A stretch of 64,000 nt of DNA from AP-15 sp963846635 (GCA_963846635.1 CAWJXM010000003.1:363054-427053); one strand, 5' to 3'; counted from the first letter of the stretch, positions 8,079-16,310 are shown. Notes: generated by a model from the letters alone, not told the origin. Program-made: numbers and translations.

Positions 8079-8820
8079 CTAACTGAAGATACATAGGAAG
8101 GTGGCGACGAGGGCGGCGAAGTTGCACGGATTGTCGTGGAAGTGATGATAGATGCGCAGGGACAGATCGACCATCTCCACGGCTTTGGAAACGACCTTGG
8201 TACGACGGCGAAAGCGGGCGACGAAGTGACGAATGTTGCTGTTGTCCTGCTCGATGGAGAACGTCAGGTCTTTACCGGTGAAGAGTTGATCCTGCGGAAT
8301 GAGGCGGTGAAAGCCTTCCCAATCGTCGGTTAGGAAGGGTTTGCCCTGGATCCCGACTTTATCGAGGAGCTTTTGACAGAGCCTGCCCCCGCGAAGGCGG
8401 GGGCGGCATCATCACGGCCACCAAGCACCCAGGCGACGGTGCGCCGACGGACAGGGTCATACGCTCGCCAAATCCAGAGTTTTTCAGTCTTTTTTTGAGA
8501 AAATGCCACATCTCGTCGAGCGTGATAATGACGGTCTCGGCTGTCACGGCCGGTTCGGGCAGCCGCCGGGCTTCGTTACGAACCCACTTAAGGACCGCGA
8601 CATCGCTGACCCCGAGAAGGCGAGCGATGCTGCAAAAGCTCATATTGCCCATGGCATAAAGCATCAGCGCCAGAGCCTTCATTCCCGGCGGCTTGCCACG
8701 CGGCGGCGTGTTCGTGAAATTGCATCCGCAGGCCTTGCATTGGTAGCGTTGCAGATTGCGAACCGTTCCCCTCTTGACGTAATCCGTCCCTTGACAGCGC
8801 TTGCAGACAATCCCGCCCAT
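8079..8820 (-). pseudogene. IS1-family transposase, broken by frameshift and GC hairpin
   Basis: The N-terminal part (MGGIVCKRCQGTDYVKRG with zinc-finger cysteines, then LARLLGVSDVAVLKWV-like sequence) and LDEMWHFLKK are in one frame. KLWIWRAYDPVRRRTVAWVLGGRDDAA continues only after a -1 shift at a run of seven A (AAAAAAAG on the minus strand, about 8485-8491). A second break at 8385-8404 precedes KLLDKVGIQGKPFLTDDWEGF and the C-terminus FLCIFS ending at 8079. The A7 run could permit slippage, but the second break is a hairpin insert, so the copy is dead. Confidence 0.8.
8385..8404. repeat. 20-base perfect GC hairpin inside IS1 transposase
   Basis: GCCCCCGC (8385-8392) and GCGGGGGC (8397-8404) form a perfect 8-bp stem with loop GAAG. 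It separates the codons for GGRDDAA and KLLDKVG, where IS1 transposases are continuous, and it disturbs the frame. It resembles REP-like palindromes dispersed in many genomes. Confidence 0.75.
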
Positions 8821-8894
8821 GGCTCCCCCTTTCTATGGCGAACCATGCCCTTCTACACCAGATTCCTCACATGTATCTAAAGTTAGGACTCTCC

Positions 8895-9175
8895 GACCAT
8901 CGATGGGGTCGGTCGGTGACGCCTACGACAACGCCATGGCCGAGAGCTTCTTCTCCACCCTCGAGGCCGAGCTACTCAGCCGTCGCCGGTTCGCATCTCA
9001 GGCCGAGGCGAAGATGGCCTGCTTTAGCTACATCGAGGGTTGGTATAACCCGGTGCGACTGCATTCGGGCCTGGGATACCGCTCGCCGATAACCTACGAA
9101 GCCGACATGCAGGCCACCATGACCACGACCTAACCCGCAAGCCGACTAACCGTCCACTGAAACGGGGCAACCTCA
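8895..9175 (+). pseudogene. IS3-family transposase, C-terminal fragment
   Basis: Bases 8905-9133 encode MGSVGDAYDNAMAESFFSTLE, then ASQAEAKMACFSYIEGWYN and the LGYRSPITYE tail, typical of the last ~75 residues of IS3/IS150-type OrfB. It carries the final catalytic Glu. The terminal repeat ends at about 9175 (CACTGAAACGGGGCAACCTCA). All upstream sequence was lost at the IS1 joint. Confidence 0.8.
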
Positions 9176-9210
9176 AGGGTCGTTTTCACGACACCCGCGT
9201 TGTGCCCGGA

Positions 9211-9393
9211 TTATTTCTTCAGGGTTTCGCGGGCAGCATCCTTGGCGCCGCCCGCCGTGTTCTGTACCTTCCCCGCGGTCTTCTCCGCAGCACCTTCAGC
9301 CTGTGTTTTTGCGTCTCCGGTCACCTTGCCAACGGCCTCTTTGACGGCCCCTTTCGCCTGGTGCGCCGCACCCACAACTCGATCCTTATCCAT
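9211..9393 (-). CDS. CsbD family stress-response protein
   Basis: The 60-residue, highly charged, Ala/Lys-rich product contains MDKDRVVGAAHQAKGAVKEAVGK-type sequence with the repeated AKGAVKEAVGKVTGD and AEKTAGKVQNTAGG patterns of CsbD proteins. These are small, abundant, largely disordered general-stress proteins of unknown mechanism. A Shine-Dalgarno (AAGGAGGA) precedes the ATG. The promoter resembles the EcfG general-stress type, and an ECF sigma gene lies immediately upstream in the same orientation, so stress control is likely. Confidence 0.85.
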   Translation of the reverse strand: MDKDRVVGAAHQAKGAVKEAVGKVTGDAKTQAEGAAEKTAGKVQNTAGGAKDAARETLKK

Positions 9394-9420
9394 GTTTGTC
9401 CTCCTTGTACGCTCATGATA

Positions 9421-9445
9421 AACGTTCGATTGATTAATCAGTTAC
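9421..9445 (-). promoter_or_regulatory. EcfG-like promoter of csbD
   Basis: On the minus strand GTAAC (9445-9441), 16 bases, CGTT (9424-9421) is one mismatch from the alphaproteobacterial EcfG consensus GGAAC-N16/17-CGTT. It lies 27 bases before the csbD start. The spacer contains the perfect palindrome TGATTAATCA (9431-9440). Confidence 0.55.
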
Positions 9446-9501
9446 CCGCCTATTGCATCCGAGGCACATTTAGGGCTGGGCCGTCAGGGCATGTTGCCTA
9501 G

Positions 9502-10044
9502 TCATGCGGCATGGCGCATGTGCGAGCCCGCATCGTGCTGTGAGGACTGTGGCGGTGCCGCTTCATGCGCACTCATCAGCTCCCGCAGCGTTTCGCGGCC
9601 GCGCGACAGCCGCGACCGTACCGTGCCGATTGGAATGTCCAAAATCTGTGCCACTTGCTCGTAGTGCATGCCTTCGAGGCCAACGAGGAGGAGGACCTGT
9701 CGTTGGGTCTCGGGCAGACGCCCCAGAGCTCGATGAAGATCGCGCAACTGTAAAGCACCCGTGGCATTTTCTGCGACAGGCAGGTCGGCAGCGACATCCT
9801 CGACCGGGACCTCTGTCCCACCGCGGGCTGAGCGGCGGACGTCGTTGACATACTGGTTATGGAGGATCGTAAACAGCCAAGCCCGTAGATCAGTACCCTC
9901 TTGCCACAGGTGGCGTTTGGCAAGAGCGCGAACGAGGCAACTCTGGACGAGGTCGTCGGCACGCGTCGCATCCCGGGTCAGAGCGCGTGCGTACCGTCGC
10001 AAGCGCGGGATTTCGGATTCAAGACGGTCTGCAATTTCGGACAT
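9502..10044 (-). CDS. ECF sigma factor (sigma-70 family)
   Basis: The 180-residue protein has sigma-2 (RLRRYARALTRDATRADDLVQ, then LRAWLFTILHNQYVNDVRR) and sigma-4 (LPETQRQVLLLVGLEGMHYEQVAQILDIPIGTVRSRLSRGR) with no sigma-3, the ECF arrangement. It directs RNA polymerase to a stress regulon. No anti-sigma gene is adjacent. The gene lies upstream of csbD in the same direction with about 110 bases between them. Whether it belongs to the EcfG group cannot be settled here; it is also close to ordinary alphaproteobacterial RpoE-like sigmas. Confidence 0.85.
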   Translation of the reverse strand: MSEIADRLESEIPRLRRYARALTRDATRADDLVQSCLVRALAKRHLWQEGTDLRAWLFTILHNQYVNDVRRSARGGTEVPVEDVAADLPVAENATGALQLRDLHRALGRLPETQRQVLLLVGLEGMHYEQVAQILDIPIGTVRSRLSRGRETLRELMSAHEAAPPQSSQHDAGSHMRHAA

Positions 10045-10188
10045 CGGTCATCCCCTTGCGGCTTTTCAGCCTCATTGTTGGAATGAACCGACAGTACCTA
10101 TGCAATGCAATCCCTTGATGTATGCTGCCGATCAATTTGTGAAGTGTTATTTCTACTGGTAATTCCATGTAAACCTATAGTGAATTCT

Positions 10189-10203
10189 GTAACATTATGT
10201 TAC
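10189..10203. repeat. 7-bp inverted repeat upstream of the sigma gene
   Basis: GTAACAT, one T, ATGTTAC (10189-10203) is a near-perfect dyad about 145 bases upstream of the sigma gene. The IS1595 target duplication overlaps its right end. It may be an operator, or simply a preferred insertion target. Confidence 0.35.
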
Positions 10204-10208
10204 CGGAT

Positions 10209-11425
10209 GAGGCTTATCCCGTTATCCCAAGGGGGGGGTCAACATCTGGGGTTTGCCCGGCGGCCGCGCTGTAACTAGTTGTTGCTGGGGTTTTTGCGGC
10301 GCGGCCTGAACCGTCCTGTCGAGTTCCGGCCGCCGTCTTGCGCTGCCGTGGCCGGCGTCGGACCGTGGCCACGCCCTTGCGGGGGTTGTCGCGGCCGATG
10401 ATGTTCCAATAGCTCGTCGGGTGGTGATGCGAGGCCAGGCCGAGGACAGTCTCGAAGGAGACGTGTCGATAGAAGCGGCGGTTGTAGCGGAAGACAAACT
10501 CGTTGAGGTAGCTATCGATGTGCTTTCGGCGCAGGCCGTGATAGGTGCCGAGCCCCCACCGTTTCATCAAGGAGAAGACCCGGTGAATCCAGGGTAGCAC
10601 CACGTGACCCGCCATCTTGCCGACGGTCCGCGGGTCGTGCCGATAATCGGTGAGCCCGGGATAGGATTGGTGGCCATCGGTCAGCAGCGTTGTTCCGGGC
10701 TTCACGTTGGCCCGGACGAAGGTTTCGAGGGATGCGGCGGAATTATCAGGAATTGCGGCCAGGCGGATACGACCCGACCGAGTGTCCAAGTATCTTGCCC
10801 CTTTCCGCCTGGGCTTTGCTTGGTTGGCCCCACGGTCGATCACCTCGACCGCGCCGGCGATAAGGATCTTTCCGGATTTCACAGGGTCGAAGAAGGTGTT
10901 GTCGGCGCGGAACAGGATTTTGGCCTGGTCGACCTCCACGACGCCCTCAAGCGGCTCGCGCTCCGGATCGACCATCGACCGCCGCAGCTTCTGCGTCAGC
11001 AACCAAGCGGTCTTGTAAGTAATGCCGAGCTGTGCTTCGAACTGAAGCGCCGACATGCCGTTGGAATGCGTCGCCATCAAGTGCGCGGCCCAAAACCATA
11101 CCGTCAACGGCAATTTCGAGCGGTGCATCACCGTGCCGGCCGTGATCGAGGTCTGACGACCGCAGGCGAGGCATTCGTAGGTGTACGCCCGGCTCCTCAG
11201 CAACGCCGCCCGCCCGCCGCCGCAAACAGGGCACACGAAGCCTTCCGGCCAGCGCCGCTCAAACAGGAATGCCGCGCAACTCGCCTCGTCCGGGAAACCC
11301 GCCTGGAATTCGCTCAAACTGCGCGCTCGCGCCATTGCAGGCCCCCATCGCATCCGTCCCGACCGACCGACGCGCGAGGCCACGATACCACATATTGATC
11401 ACCCTGGGACAACGGGATAAGCCAC
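10209..11425 (-). mobile_element. Complete IS1595-family element with 8-bp target duplication
   Basis: Terminal repeats read GAGGCTTATCCCGTT at 10209 and GTGGCTTATCCCGTT inward from 11425. Both sides carry TACCGGAT (10201-10208 and 11426-11433), the 8-bp duplication expected for this family. It separates the ECF sigma gene from mscL and appears recent and intact. Confidence 0.93.
10214..11335 (-). CDS. IS1595-family transposase
   Basis: The protein begins MARARSLSEFQAGFPDEASC. It carries an N-terminal zinc ribbon (CPVCGGG near residue 40, then CLACGRQTSITAGTVMH) and a DDE/ISXO2-like domain: EGVVEVDQAKILFR-type first Asp, TTLLTDGHQSY second Asp, and the HIDSYLNEFVFRYNRR segment with the last acidic residue. 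I chose ATG 11335 over the upstream in-frame ATG 11383 because family similarity begins there. The frame is uninterrupted and both ends of the element are present, so it may be active. Confidence 0.88.
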   Translation of the reverse strand: MARARSLSEFQAGFPDEASCAAFLFERRWPEGFVCPVCGGGRAALLRSRAYTYECLACGRQTSITAGTVMHRSKLPLTVWFWAAHLMATHSNGMSALQFEAQLGITYKTAWLLTQKLRRSMVDPEREPLEGVVEVDQAKILFRADNTFFDPVKSGKILIAGAVEVIDRGANQAKPRRKGARYLDTRSGRIRLAAIPDNSAASLETFVRANVKPGTTLLTDGHQSYPGLTDYRHDPRTVGKMAGHVVLPWIHRVFSLMKRWGLGTYHGLRRKHIDSYLNEFVFRYNRRFYRHVSFETVLGLASHHHPTSYWNIIGRDNPRKGVATVRRRPRQRKTAAGTRQDGSGRAAKTPATTSYSAAAGQTPDVDPPLGITG

Positions 11426-11516
11426 TACCGGATCACCTGATCCAATCACCTTTTGGTATTGGATCGAGAGCGGCAGGTCATTGGCAGCGGTTGCTCACCC
11501 GACAGCGGAGGTCGAT

Positions 11517-11972
11517 ATGTTGCAGGGCTTCAAGCAGTTCATGTTACGCGGCAATGTTCTTGATCTTGCTGTCGCAGTGGTCATGGGCGCGGCGTTTGGC
11601 GCAGTCATCACCGCGCTGGTCAAAGATTTGATCACGCCCTTGATCGCAGCCATTGTTGGGAAACCTGATTTCTCGGCGATCCAGTTCACTGTCCACGGTA
11701 GCCGGTTTCCGATCGGCGATTTCATCAATGCGATCGTCTCGTTCATCCTCATTGGCGCAGCCGTATACTTTTTCATCGTGCTACCGGTAAACAAGCTTAC
11801 CGCGCGAATGCGACGTGGAGAGGCACCCCCCGATCCGACCACCAAAAAATGCCCGGAATGCCTCAGCGATGTGCCGATCGCGGCGCGGCGTTGCGCCTTC
11901 TGCACCTCCTCGTTCACCCAAAATGTTAGTGCTAACGCGCCACCGCCAGGTACTCGCTCTCGGAGACGCTGA
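11517..11972 (+). CDS. mscL: Large-conductance mechanosensitive channel
   Basis: The product starts MLQGFKQFMLRGNVLDLAVAVVMG, the conserved N-terminal amphipathic helix and TM1 with the pore AVVMGAAFGAVI. TM2 (AIVSFILIGAAVYFFIVLPVNKL) follows near residue 75. It forms a homopentameric inner-membrane pore that opens on membrane tension to release solutes in osmotic downshock. A C-terminal CPECLSD...CAFC segment gives four cysteines like a zinc ribbon, a variant I associate with alphaproteobacterial MscL. ATG 11517 is preceded by AGCGGAGG. Confidence 0.93.
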   Translation: MLQGFKQFMLRGNVLDLAVAVVMGAAFGAVITALVKDLITPLIAAIVGKPDFSAIQFTVHGSRFPIGDFINAIVSFILIGAAVYFFIVLPVNKLTARMRRGEAPPDPTTKKCPECLSDVPIAARRCAFCTSSFTQNVSANAPPPGTRSRRR

Positions 11973-12178
11973 ACGACAATTCGTCTCATTGTTCAACTGA
12001 CAGGCGTACAACAATCAGATTAACAAAGGACTTAGTTTAGGAACAACACATTGGGAACGGCCCAAGGCTGGCCTGAGGTGCCCAAGTTTGTTGATCGGCA
12101 TCGGGCTTCCCACGTCCTTGCCAGATTAACCAGTTCCATTGTGATATCGCGAGATGAGTTGATCATTCGGAGCAAATC

Positions 12179-12550
12179 TTGCTTAGTACCCGACAGCAAC
12201 AATTGCAGCCTCGCGACGATGATCGCGAGCGGATCAGCAAAGCGCGCCAGGCGGCCGAAGCGCTGTTCACATCGAAACCGCCAGCCATCGGGCCATCAGA
12301 CCCGGATTCCCCACCAGCCGACCGATCAGCGCGCAAACCACGCGTTCTGGCCATTGCACCGGTTGCCTCGGTCCATCACGAGGACGCCGAAACCACGGTC
12401 ATTCCCGAGCCGCAGACGACGCGTGAAATTCCGCGCTCGCAATTTGCGCGCATCCGCACCTTGGTGAGATACGGCATGACGGTTGCGCAAGTCGCGAATG
12501 TCTATAGGGTTGCCGTCGGCGAGATCAAACGCATTCTGCACAAAGTCTGA
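12179..12550 (+). CDS. Small protein with C-terminal helix-turn-helix
   Basis: The 123-residue frame opens at TTG 12179 behind GGAGCAAA. The N-terminal 80 residues are polar and low in complexity. The last 45 (ARIRTLVRYGMTVAQVANVY, then VGEIKRILHKV) form a helix-turn-helix of resolvase/transposase type. The same C-terminal motif is found in the 58-residue protein at 48338-48514. Both are followed by a convergent gene ending in QLAALTIG...VADA, so this looks like a duplicated two-gene module. Function is unknown; a DNA-binding regulator is likely. Confidence 0.6.
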   Translation: MLSTRQQQLQPRDDDRERISKARQAAEALFTSKPPAIGPSDPDSPPADRSARKPRVLAIAPVASVHHEDAETTVIPEPQTTREIPRSQFARIRTLVRYGMTVAQVANVYRVAVGEIKRILHKV

Positions 12551-12637
12551 CGGCGCCCATCGGCCTTTTGGCCACGAGAATGTGGATTGCTCCCCGTCGC
12601 AATCCTGATCCAGTAGAAAGATGGGGACCAGAAACCG

Positions 12638-12922
12638 TTACCCGCAGCGTGAACCGTACATTTCGATCCAGTCTTCTTGAATTTTGGGCATGCGGGAAGG
12701 CCGCCGATTGCTCAGCGACCCTTTGGTTCGATTACCTTGCCAGGCTTCGCCGTATATGCCGAAGCTAAAAAGACAAAGGGCCCGCTTGAACCAGGAATCG
12801 GTCACGGCAGCACGCGGCGCAAGCAGTCGTTCGATCCGCTCAAGCCGGAGGCGGGCGGCGCGCGCCCGTTGGTCGAGCTCGACCCGCGGCACGCTCTGGC
12901 TCCATAGGGTTTCTTTCAGCAT
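12638..12922 (-). CDS. Hypothetical basic protein, 94 residues
   Basis: Start ATG 12922 is preceded by GGAGGGCGCT. The product begins MLKETLWSQSVPRVELDQRA and has a basic helix RARAARLRLERIERLL followed by a tryptophan-containing, partly hydrophobic middle (FKRALCLFSFGIYGEAW). I recognise no family. The strong ribosome-binding site and the composition make it a plausible gene. Confidence 0.4.
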   Translation of the reverse strand: MLKETLWSQSVPRVELDQRARAARLRLERIERLLAPRAAVTDSWFKRALCLFSFGIYGEAWQGNRTKGSLSNRRPSRMPKIQEDWIEMYGSRCG

Positions 12923-13101
12923 AGCGCCCTCCATAGCGCGCTCGTTCCCAATCGCAACCGGGGCGGAGCCACACCAATATCGCACTGGGCTCCGAACCCG
13001 CGTGATCTACCCCACATTGCCCGGGTTTATTCTGCGCGGGCGGGGTTTACGCCGTCGCCATTCGGTTTTCGTCCGTGATCATCCAGCCGCCTTATGCTCG
13101 G

Positions 13102-13299
13102 CTATGCGTCGGCAACCGCGAGGCACGTGCCGATCGTCAATGCGGCGAGCTGGTAGACCGCATTATGGCCGGAGCGCCAATCGGCGCGCTTCTCTCGATC
13201 AAGGCGCTCGGGGATATGTGGATGCCATAGCCCGAGACAAGTGAGACTTGCGCTTATGACGTTAGTTTGTCCACCACTCGTTGGGTAGTTTGCCGCCAA
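13102..13299 (-). CDS. Conserved short protein ending in QLAALTIG-VADA (copy 1)
   Basis: The last 41 residues, from WHPHIPERLDREKRADW through NAVYQLAALTIG to VADA, match the end of the frame at 48544-48834. The conserved DNA stretch is about 130 bases (13102-13230). Sequence before WHPH differs between the copies, and the start is uncertain. It is convergent with the small HTH gene, as in the other copy, though other small genes lie between. Function is unknown. Confidence 0.5.
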   Translation of the reverse strand: MAANYPTSGGQTNVISASLTCLGLWHPHIPERLDREKRADWRSGHNAVYQLAALTIGTCLAVADA

Positions 13300-13610
13300 G
13301 TCCCAATATCAGTTCTTCGTCCTTGCTTGACGTCGGCGCGCACTGCCTCCCGACTGACCTTGATCGGTTGGTCTAAGGATGTAGCTTCGGAGGTAGTAAA
13401 CGCCAGGCGAGCCCGCCAATCGATGTACGCTGCGACAGCGTAACGCTTTTCCGAATCTCGACCGCACCATTTTTCGAGATCGTCGATGAGACCATCATAT
13501 TCCTGGGCCACTCGCTCTAATGCCGTTTTGGTCTGGTGCTGCGTCTGGTACACACCAGCTAATCGACGAGCACTGCCAGCTTGATGCCCGTAATAAGATA
13601 GGAGGTCCAT
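13254..13610 (-). CDS. Hypothetical protein, 118 residues
   Basis: The product MDLLSYYGHQAGSARRLAGV... is rich in charged and aromatic residues with a helix DGLIDDLEKWCGRDSEKRYAV, and its base composition is lower in GC than its neighbours. It overlaps the start of the frame at 13102-13299 by 46 bases. I recognise no family. A coherent amino-acid composition supports it as a gene acquired from a different source. Confidence 0.45.
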   Translation of the reverse strand: MDLLSYYGHQAGSARRLAGVYQTQHQTKTALERVAQEYDGLIDDLEKWCGRDSEKRYAVAAYIDWRARLAFTTSEATSLDQPIKVSREAVRADVKQGRRTDIGTWRQTTQRVVDKLTS

Positions 13611-13660
13611 ATCGCCTATACGGCAGAGATCGGCGCGAAGTTCTATCTCTACGTTTTTTG

Positions 13661-14281
13661 CTATGTGTCGATTGACCGCCAGCCGTCATTCAGAAGTTGC
13701 CGGCTCGCGCCGTTGAACGCGAACCAGTTTCCGCCGTTCGTTGCCGGCTAATCATAGCGCCGATCGATTGGTCGTCCTGCGAGTTGACAATAGAGCAAGG
13801 TGCCGGTCCCGCCATGGCCGATGATCGCCACATCGACATCGTCGGCTTGCGACAATATCGCCTCGATTGCGCCAACAATGCGCCCCTGGGCAACCGTTGC
13901 CGGTTCCCAACCTCGCACGCTCTTTTGCGGATTCGCAAAGCACGCGTCGGCCATTGCTTCGAATTCCTGCTTTGGAAGGTAACCCGTCGCCGATCGGTCA
14001 ATCTCACCGAGATCGTCAATGATGGTGTAGCCGCCAAGGCCGAGACCATTGGCGAGGATTTGCGCCGCTTCGCGCGCTTTACACTCGCCGCTCGCGAAAA
14101 CACGGCGCACCCCTCTCACCCAGGGCTGAGCGATCATTGCCGACATGCGCGCTCGACCGCGCTTGTTGAGGGGCCAATCGGGAACCGGCATACCCGGATC
14201 GATGACGACATCCGGGTGGGTGATAAAGAAAACGGTCGGCAAGATTTCGACCCTTTCTCGGACCGGCCCGAAAATCGGCAT
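13661..14281 (-). pseudogene. Histidine phosphatase family protein with in-frame TAG
   Basis: The sequence reads as a phosphoglycerate-mutase-like phosphatase: VFFITHPDVVIDPG (the RHG motif appears as THP), SGECKAREAAQIL with the Arg-Glu region, and IIGHGGTGTLLYC with the second catalytic His. After IDRRYD a TAG stop (13748-13750) interrupts, but the same frame continues with PATNGGNWFAFNGASRQLLN, the family's normal C-terminus, to TAG at 13661. A CAG-to-TAG change explains this. The changed first Arg of the RHG motif also argues for lost or altered activity. Confidence 0.75.
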
Positions 14282-14451
14282 AACCGAGCCTCCGCGGTTG
14301 ACGGCCCTTCGGCGATATCAACATCGGAGACCGATAGGCAGCCCGGTCAACCCTTATCTTACGGCATGGGTCTCGACCGGCACGACAACCGAGATCGTGA
14401 GTGAAGATCGTGACGATATATTGACGAGCTTTCGGCAGCCTGAGGGCATGC

Positions 14452-15018
14452 ATGTCGACTGATGCTAAAATTCCTGAAGGCAAACTGGCAGGCAGCTCGT
14501 GGCCATGGACTGGCCTTGCAGCTCGCCTGTTCGCCCTCGTCTTGATCGCGATCCTGCCGGCGCTGGCAATCCAGGCCTATAACGAGATCACGCTCAAACG
14601 GTCGCGCGAAACGGAGGTGCGCACGGACGCGCTACGTCTTGCCAAATTCGCTGCGGGCGAGCTCGACCGCATTATCGACAATGGCCGCACCTTGCTTGTC
14701 GCTCTTGCCCATTACCCGGCGGTGCGAAACCGCGATGCGAAGGCCTGCTCGGATTTCTTTGCCGGGCAGAGCAAGGTTTTTCCACAGTATTTGGCAATGG
14801 GCGCAATCGATCTGAATGGCCGAATATTTTGTGCAAGCCTACCAATCCCGCCTGGCATCAGCGCGGTTGATCGGCCTTATTTCAAGGAGGCGATCGCCAG
14901 CAATAAGTTTGTGGTGGGTGAGCATTTGATCGGACGGCTCGCTCACAAGCCGCTCTTGCCGCTCCTTTTGCCTTTTGCGGGCCCGGATGGCCACATCGCC
15001 GGAGTCGTATATAACCCG
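14452..15018 (+). pseudogene. dCACHE-type sensor protein, N-terminal part cut by IS982
   Basis: After about 20 residues comes a membrane segment (ARLFALVLIAILPALAIQAY), then a periplasmic double-CACHE domain: ELDRIIDNGRTLLVALAHYPAV, ACSDFFAGQSKVFPQYLAMG, ADLNGRIFC-like and VDRPYFKEAIASNKFVVGEHLIGR. It would bind a small ligand and pass a signal to a cytoplasmic output domain (kinase, diguanylate cyclase or chemoreceptor). The frame breaks off at the IS982 left end (15019), right after GHIAGVVY, so the second membrane segment and output domain are missing; they are not found beyond the element. Confidence 0.75.
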
Positions 15019-16000
15019 AACTACGGATAAGGGTTGAGGGGCTTCTCAAAGAACCGAGGCTTTGACAGCATCGGCTTACGAACACTGAGCGTCAAACCCG
15101 GGTCTGGAGAGCCCCCTCAATGGCGATCGATATCACAGCGCTGTATTGCTGTCTCGATGACTTCTGCAAGCTGTTCGCAGACTGGGAAGCGCACCGGTTG
15201 CTCCCGTCGGAGCAGACCCGGCAGCGCCCAGGCAAGCTGTCGCGCGCCGAGATGCTGTTCATTGTGGTGCTGTTTCACCTCTCGCCGTTCAAGCACTTCA
15301 AGGCATTCTACTGCTACGGGATCGGCCAGCAGGATCGCGCCTGCTTTGGCGATCTGCCGCACTATGACCGTTTTGTCAGCCTGATGCCGCGGCTGTTCGT
15401 CCCCCTGATGGTGCTGCTGCACAGCCTCAGCGGCGAGCCGAGCGGCGTCTACTTCGCTGATTCAACCAAGCTCGCCGTCTGCCACAATCGCCGCATTCAC
15501 CGTCATAAGGTGTTCGAGGGCCTCGCCGCACGCGGCAAGACCAGCATGGGCTGGTTCTACGGCCTCAAGCTGCACTTCGTGATCAACCACAAAGGTCAGA
15601 TCATGGCGCTGAAAATCACCCCCGGCAACACCGCCGACAGCACCGTGCTCGACGCGATGACCCAGCACCTGGCCGGCACCCTCTACGCCGACAAGGGCTA
15701 CATCGGCCGCGAACTCTTCACCAAACTCTGGCAGCGGGGCTTGCACCTCATCACCAGCATCCGGCGCAACATGCGGACCGATCTCATGCCGCTGGCCGAC
15801 AAGATCATGCTGCGCAAGCGCGTCCTCATCGAGACCGTACTCGATACTCTGAAATCCGAAATGGGGCTTGAGCATTCACGCCACAGGTCGGTGATCAACG
15901 CCATGGTCCATGTCCTGTCCTGCCTCGTCGCCTACGCTTTCAGGCCGGGCAAGCCTTCCATCTCGCTCACAAGCCAACGCCTCAAGGCGTATCCGTAGTT
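15019..16000 (+). mobile_element. IS982-family insertion sequence
   Basis: Terminal repeats are AACTACGGAT at 15019-15028 and ATCCGTAGTT at 15991-16000. The flanks (CACHE gene on the left, ISAs1 remnant on the right) share no direct repeat, so the right side has probably been deleted since insertion. A 129-base inverted piece of another copy is at 2983-3111. Confidence 0.85.
15120..15998 (+). CDS. IS982-family transposase
   Basis: The 292-residue product has a DDE core: VYFADSTKLAVCHNRR with the first Asp, LYADKGYIGRELF with the second, and MLRKRVLIETVLDTLKSE with the Glu. N-terminal helices (LFADWEAHRLLPSE) precede it. The frame is unbroken and its TAG overlaps the right terminal repeat. 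Length matches the family's usual 290-300 residues, so the enzyme may be functional. Confidence 0.88.
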   Translation: MAIDITALYCCLDDFCKLFADWEAHRLLPSEQTRQRPGKLSRAEMLFIVVLFHLSPFKHFKAFYCYGIGQQDRACFGDLPHYDRFVSLMPRLFVPLMVLLHSLSGEPSGVYFADSTKLAVCHNRRIHRHKVFEGLAARGKTSMGWFYGLKLHFVINHKGQIMALKITPGNTADSTVLDAMTQHLAGTLYADKGYIGRELFTKLWQRGLHLITSIRRNMRTDLMPLADKIMLRKRVLIETVLDTLKSEMGLEHSRHRSVINAMVHVLSCLVAYAFRPGKPSISLTSQRLKAYP

Positions 16001-16019
16001 GGGATTGATCTAGTGGGTG

Positions 16020-16310
16020 AATTTGATTCTCTGCGAAGTATGGGCAAGGGACCTTCGTGAGCCGTGCGCACTGGCGCTCCTCGGTATAGGATGTGCCGCG
16101 CACAGCGCAGCCAGCGCGTCATGAAGGCTCGGCTGGTTGCCCTTGACGCGGACGAGTAACGCGTTGCCGGTCGCGGTGGCTTGTTCGAAGCCCCTTTTTG
16201 ACAATGCAGCGCGTGGGCGGTGAAGAGCACGCCGGTGAGGCCGAGTTCTGCGATCAGCCGGGCACCACGTGGCGCGGTCTCAGTCGGCCCCAGCTGCTGC
16301 CAGCACCTTG
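16020..16310 (-). pseudogene. ISAs1-family transposase remnant
   Basis: Minus-strand frames read RLIAELGLTGVLFTAHALHC, and after a frameshift at an A5G4 run GFEQATATGNALLVRVKGNQ followed by PSLHDALAALCAAHP. This is the central part of an ISAs1 (H-repeat) transposase. Both ends are missing; the 3' side is cut by IS982. It is a different copy from the complete ISAs1 at 25691. Confidence 0.7.

Larger units (their letters stand above)
8071..8894 (-). mobile_element. IS1-family element, no target duplication
   Basis: Inverted ends begin GGAGAGTCCTAACT at 8071 and, on the other strand, at 8894. Left flank and right flank do not share a direct repeat: one side is a relaxase fragment and the other an IS3 fragment. 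The element therefore marks a deletion or recombination joint rather than a simple insertion. Confidence 0.85.

Noticed and set aside
8480..8495. Programmed -1 frameshift at A7G in IS1
   Set aside because: The run is not in the canonical X XXY YYZ phase and the gene is also broken downstream by a hairpin insert, so recoding would not rescue it.
9200..9501. Plus-strand frames opposite csbD
   Set aside because: CsbD is well supported with ribosome-binding site and promoter; the plus frames are its shadows.
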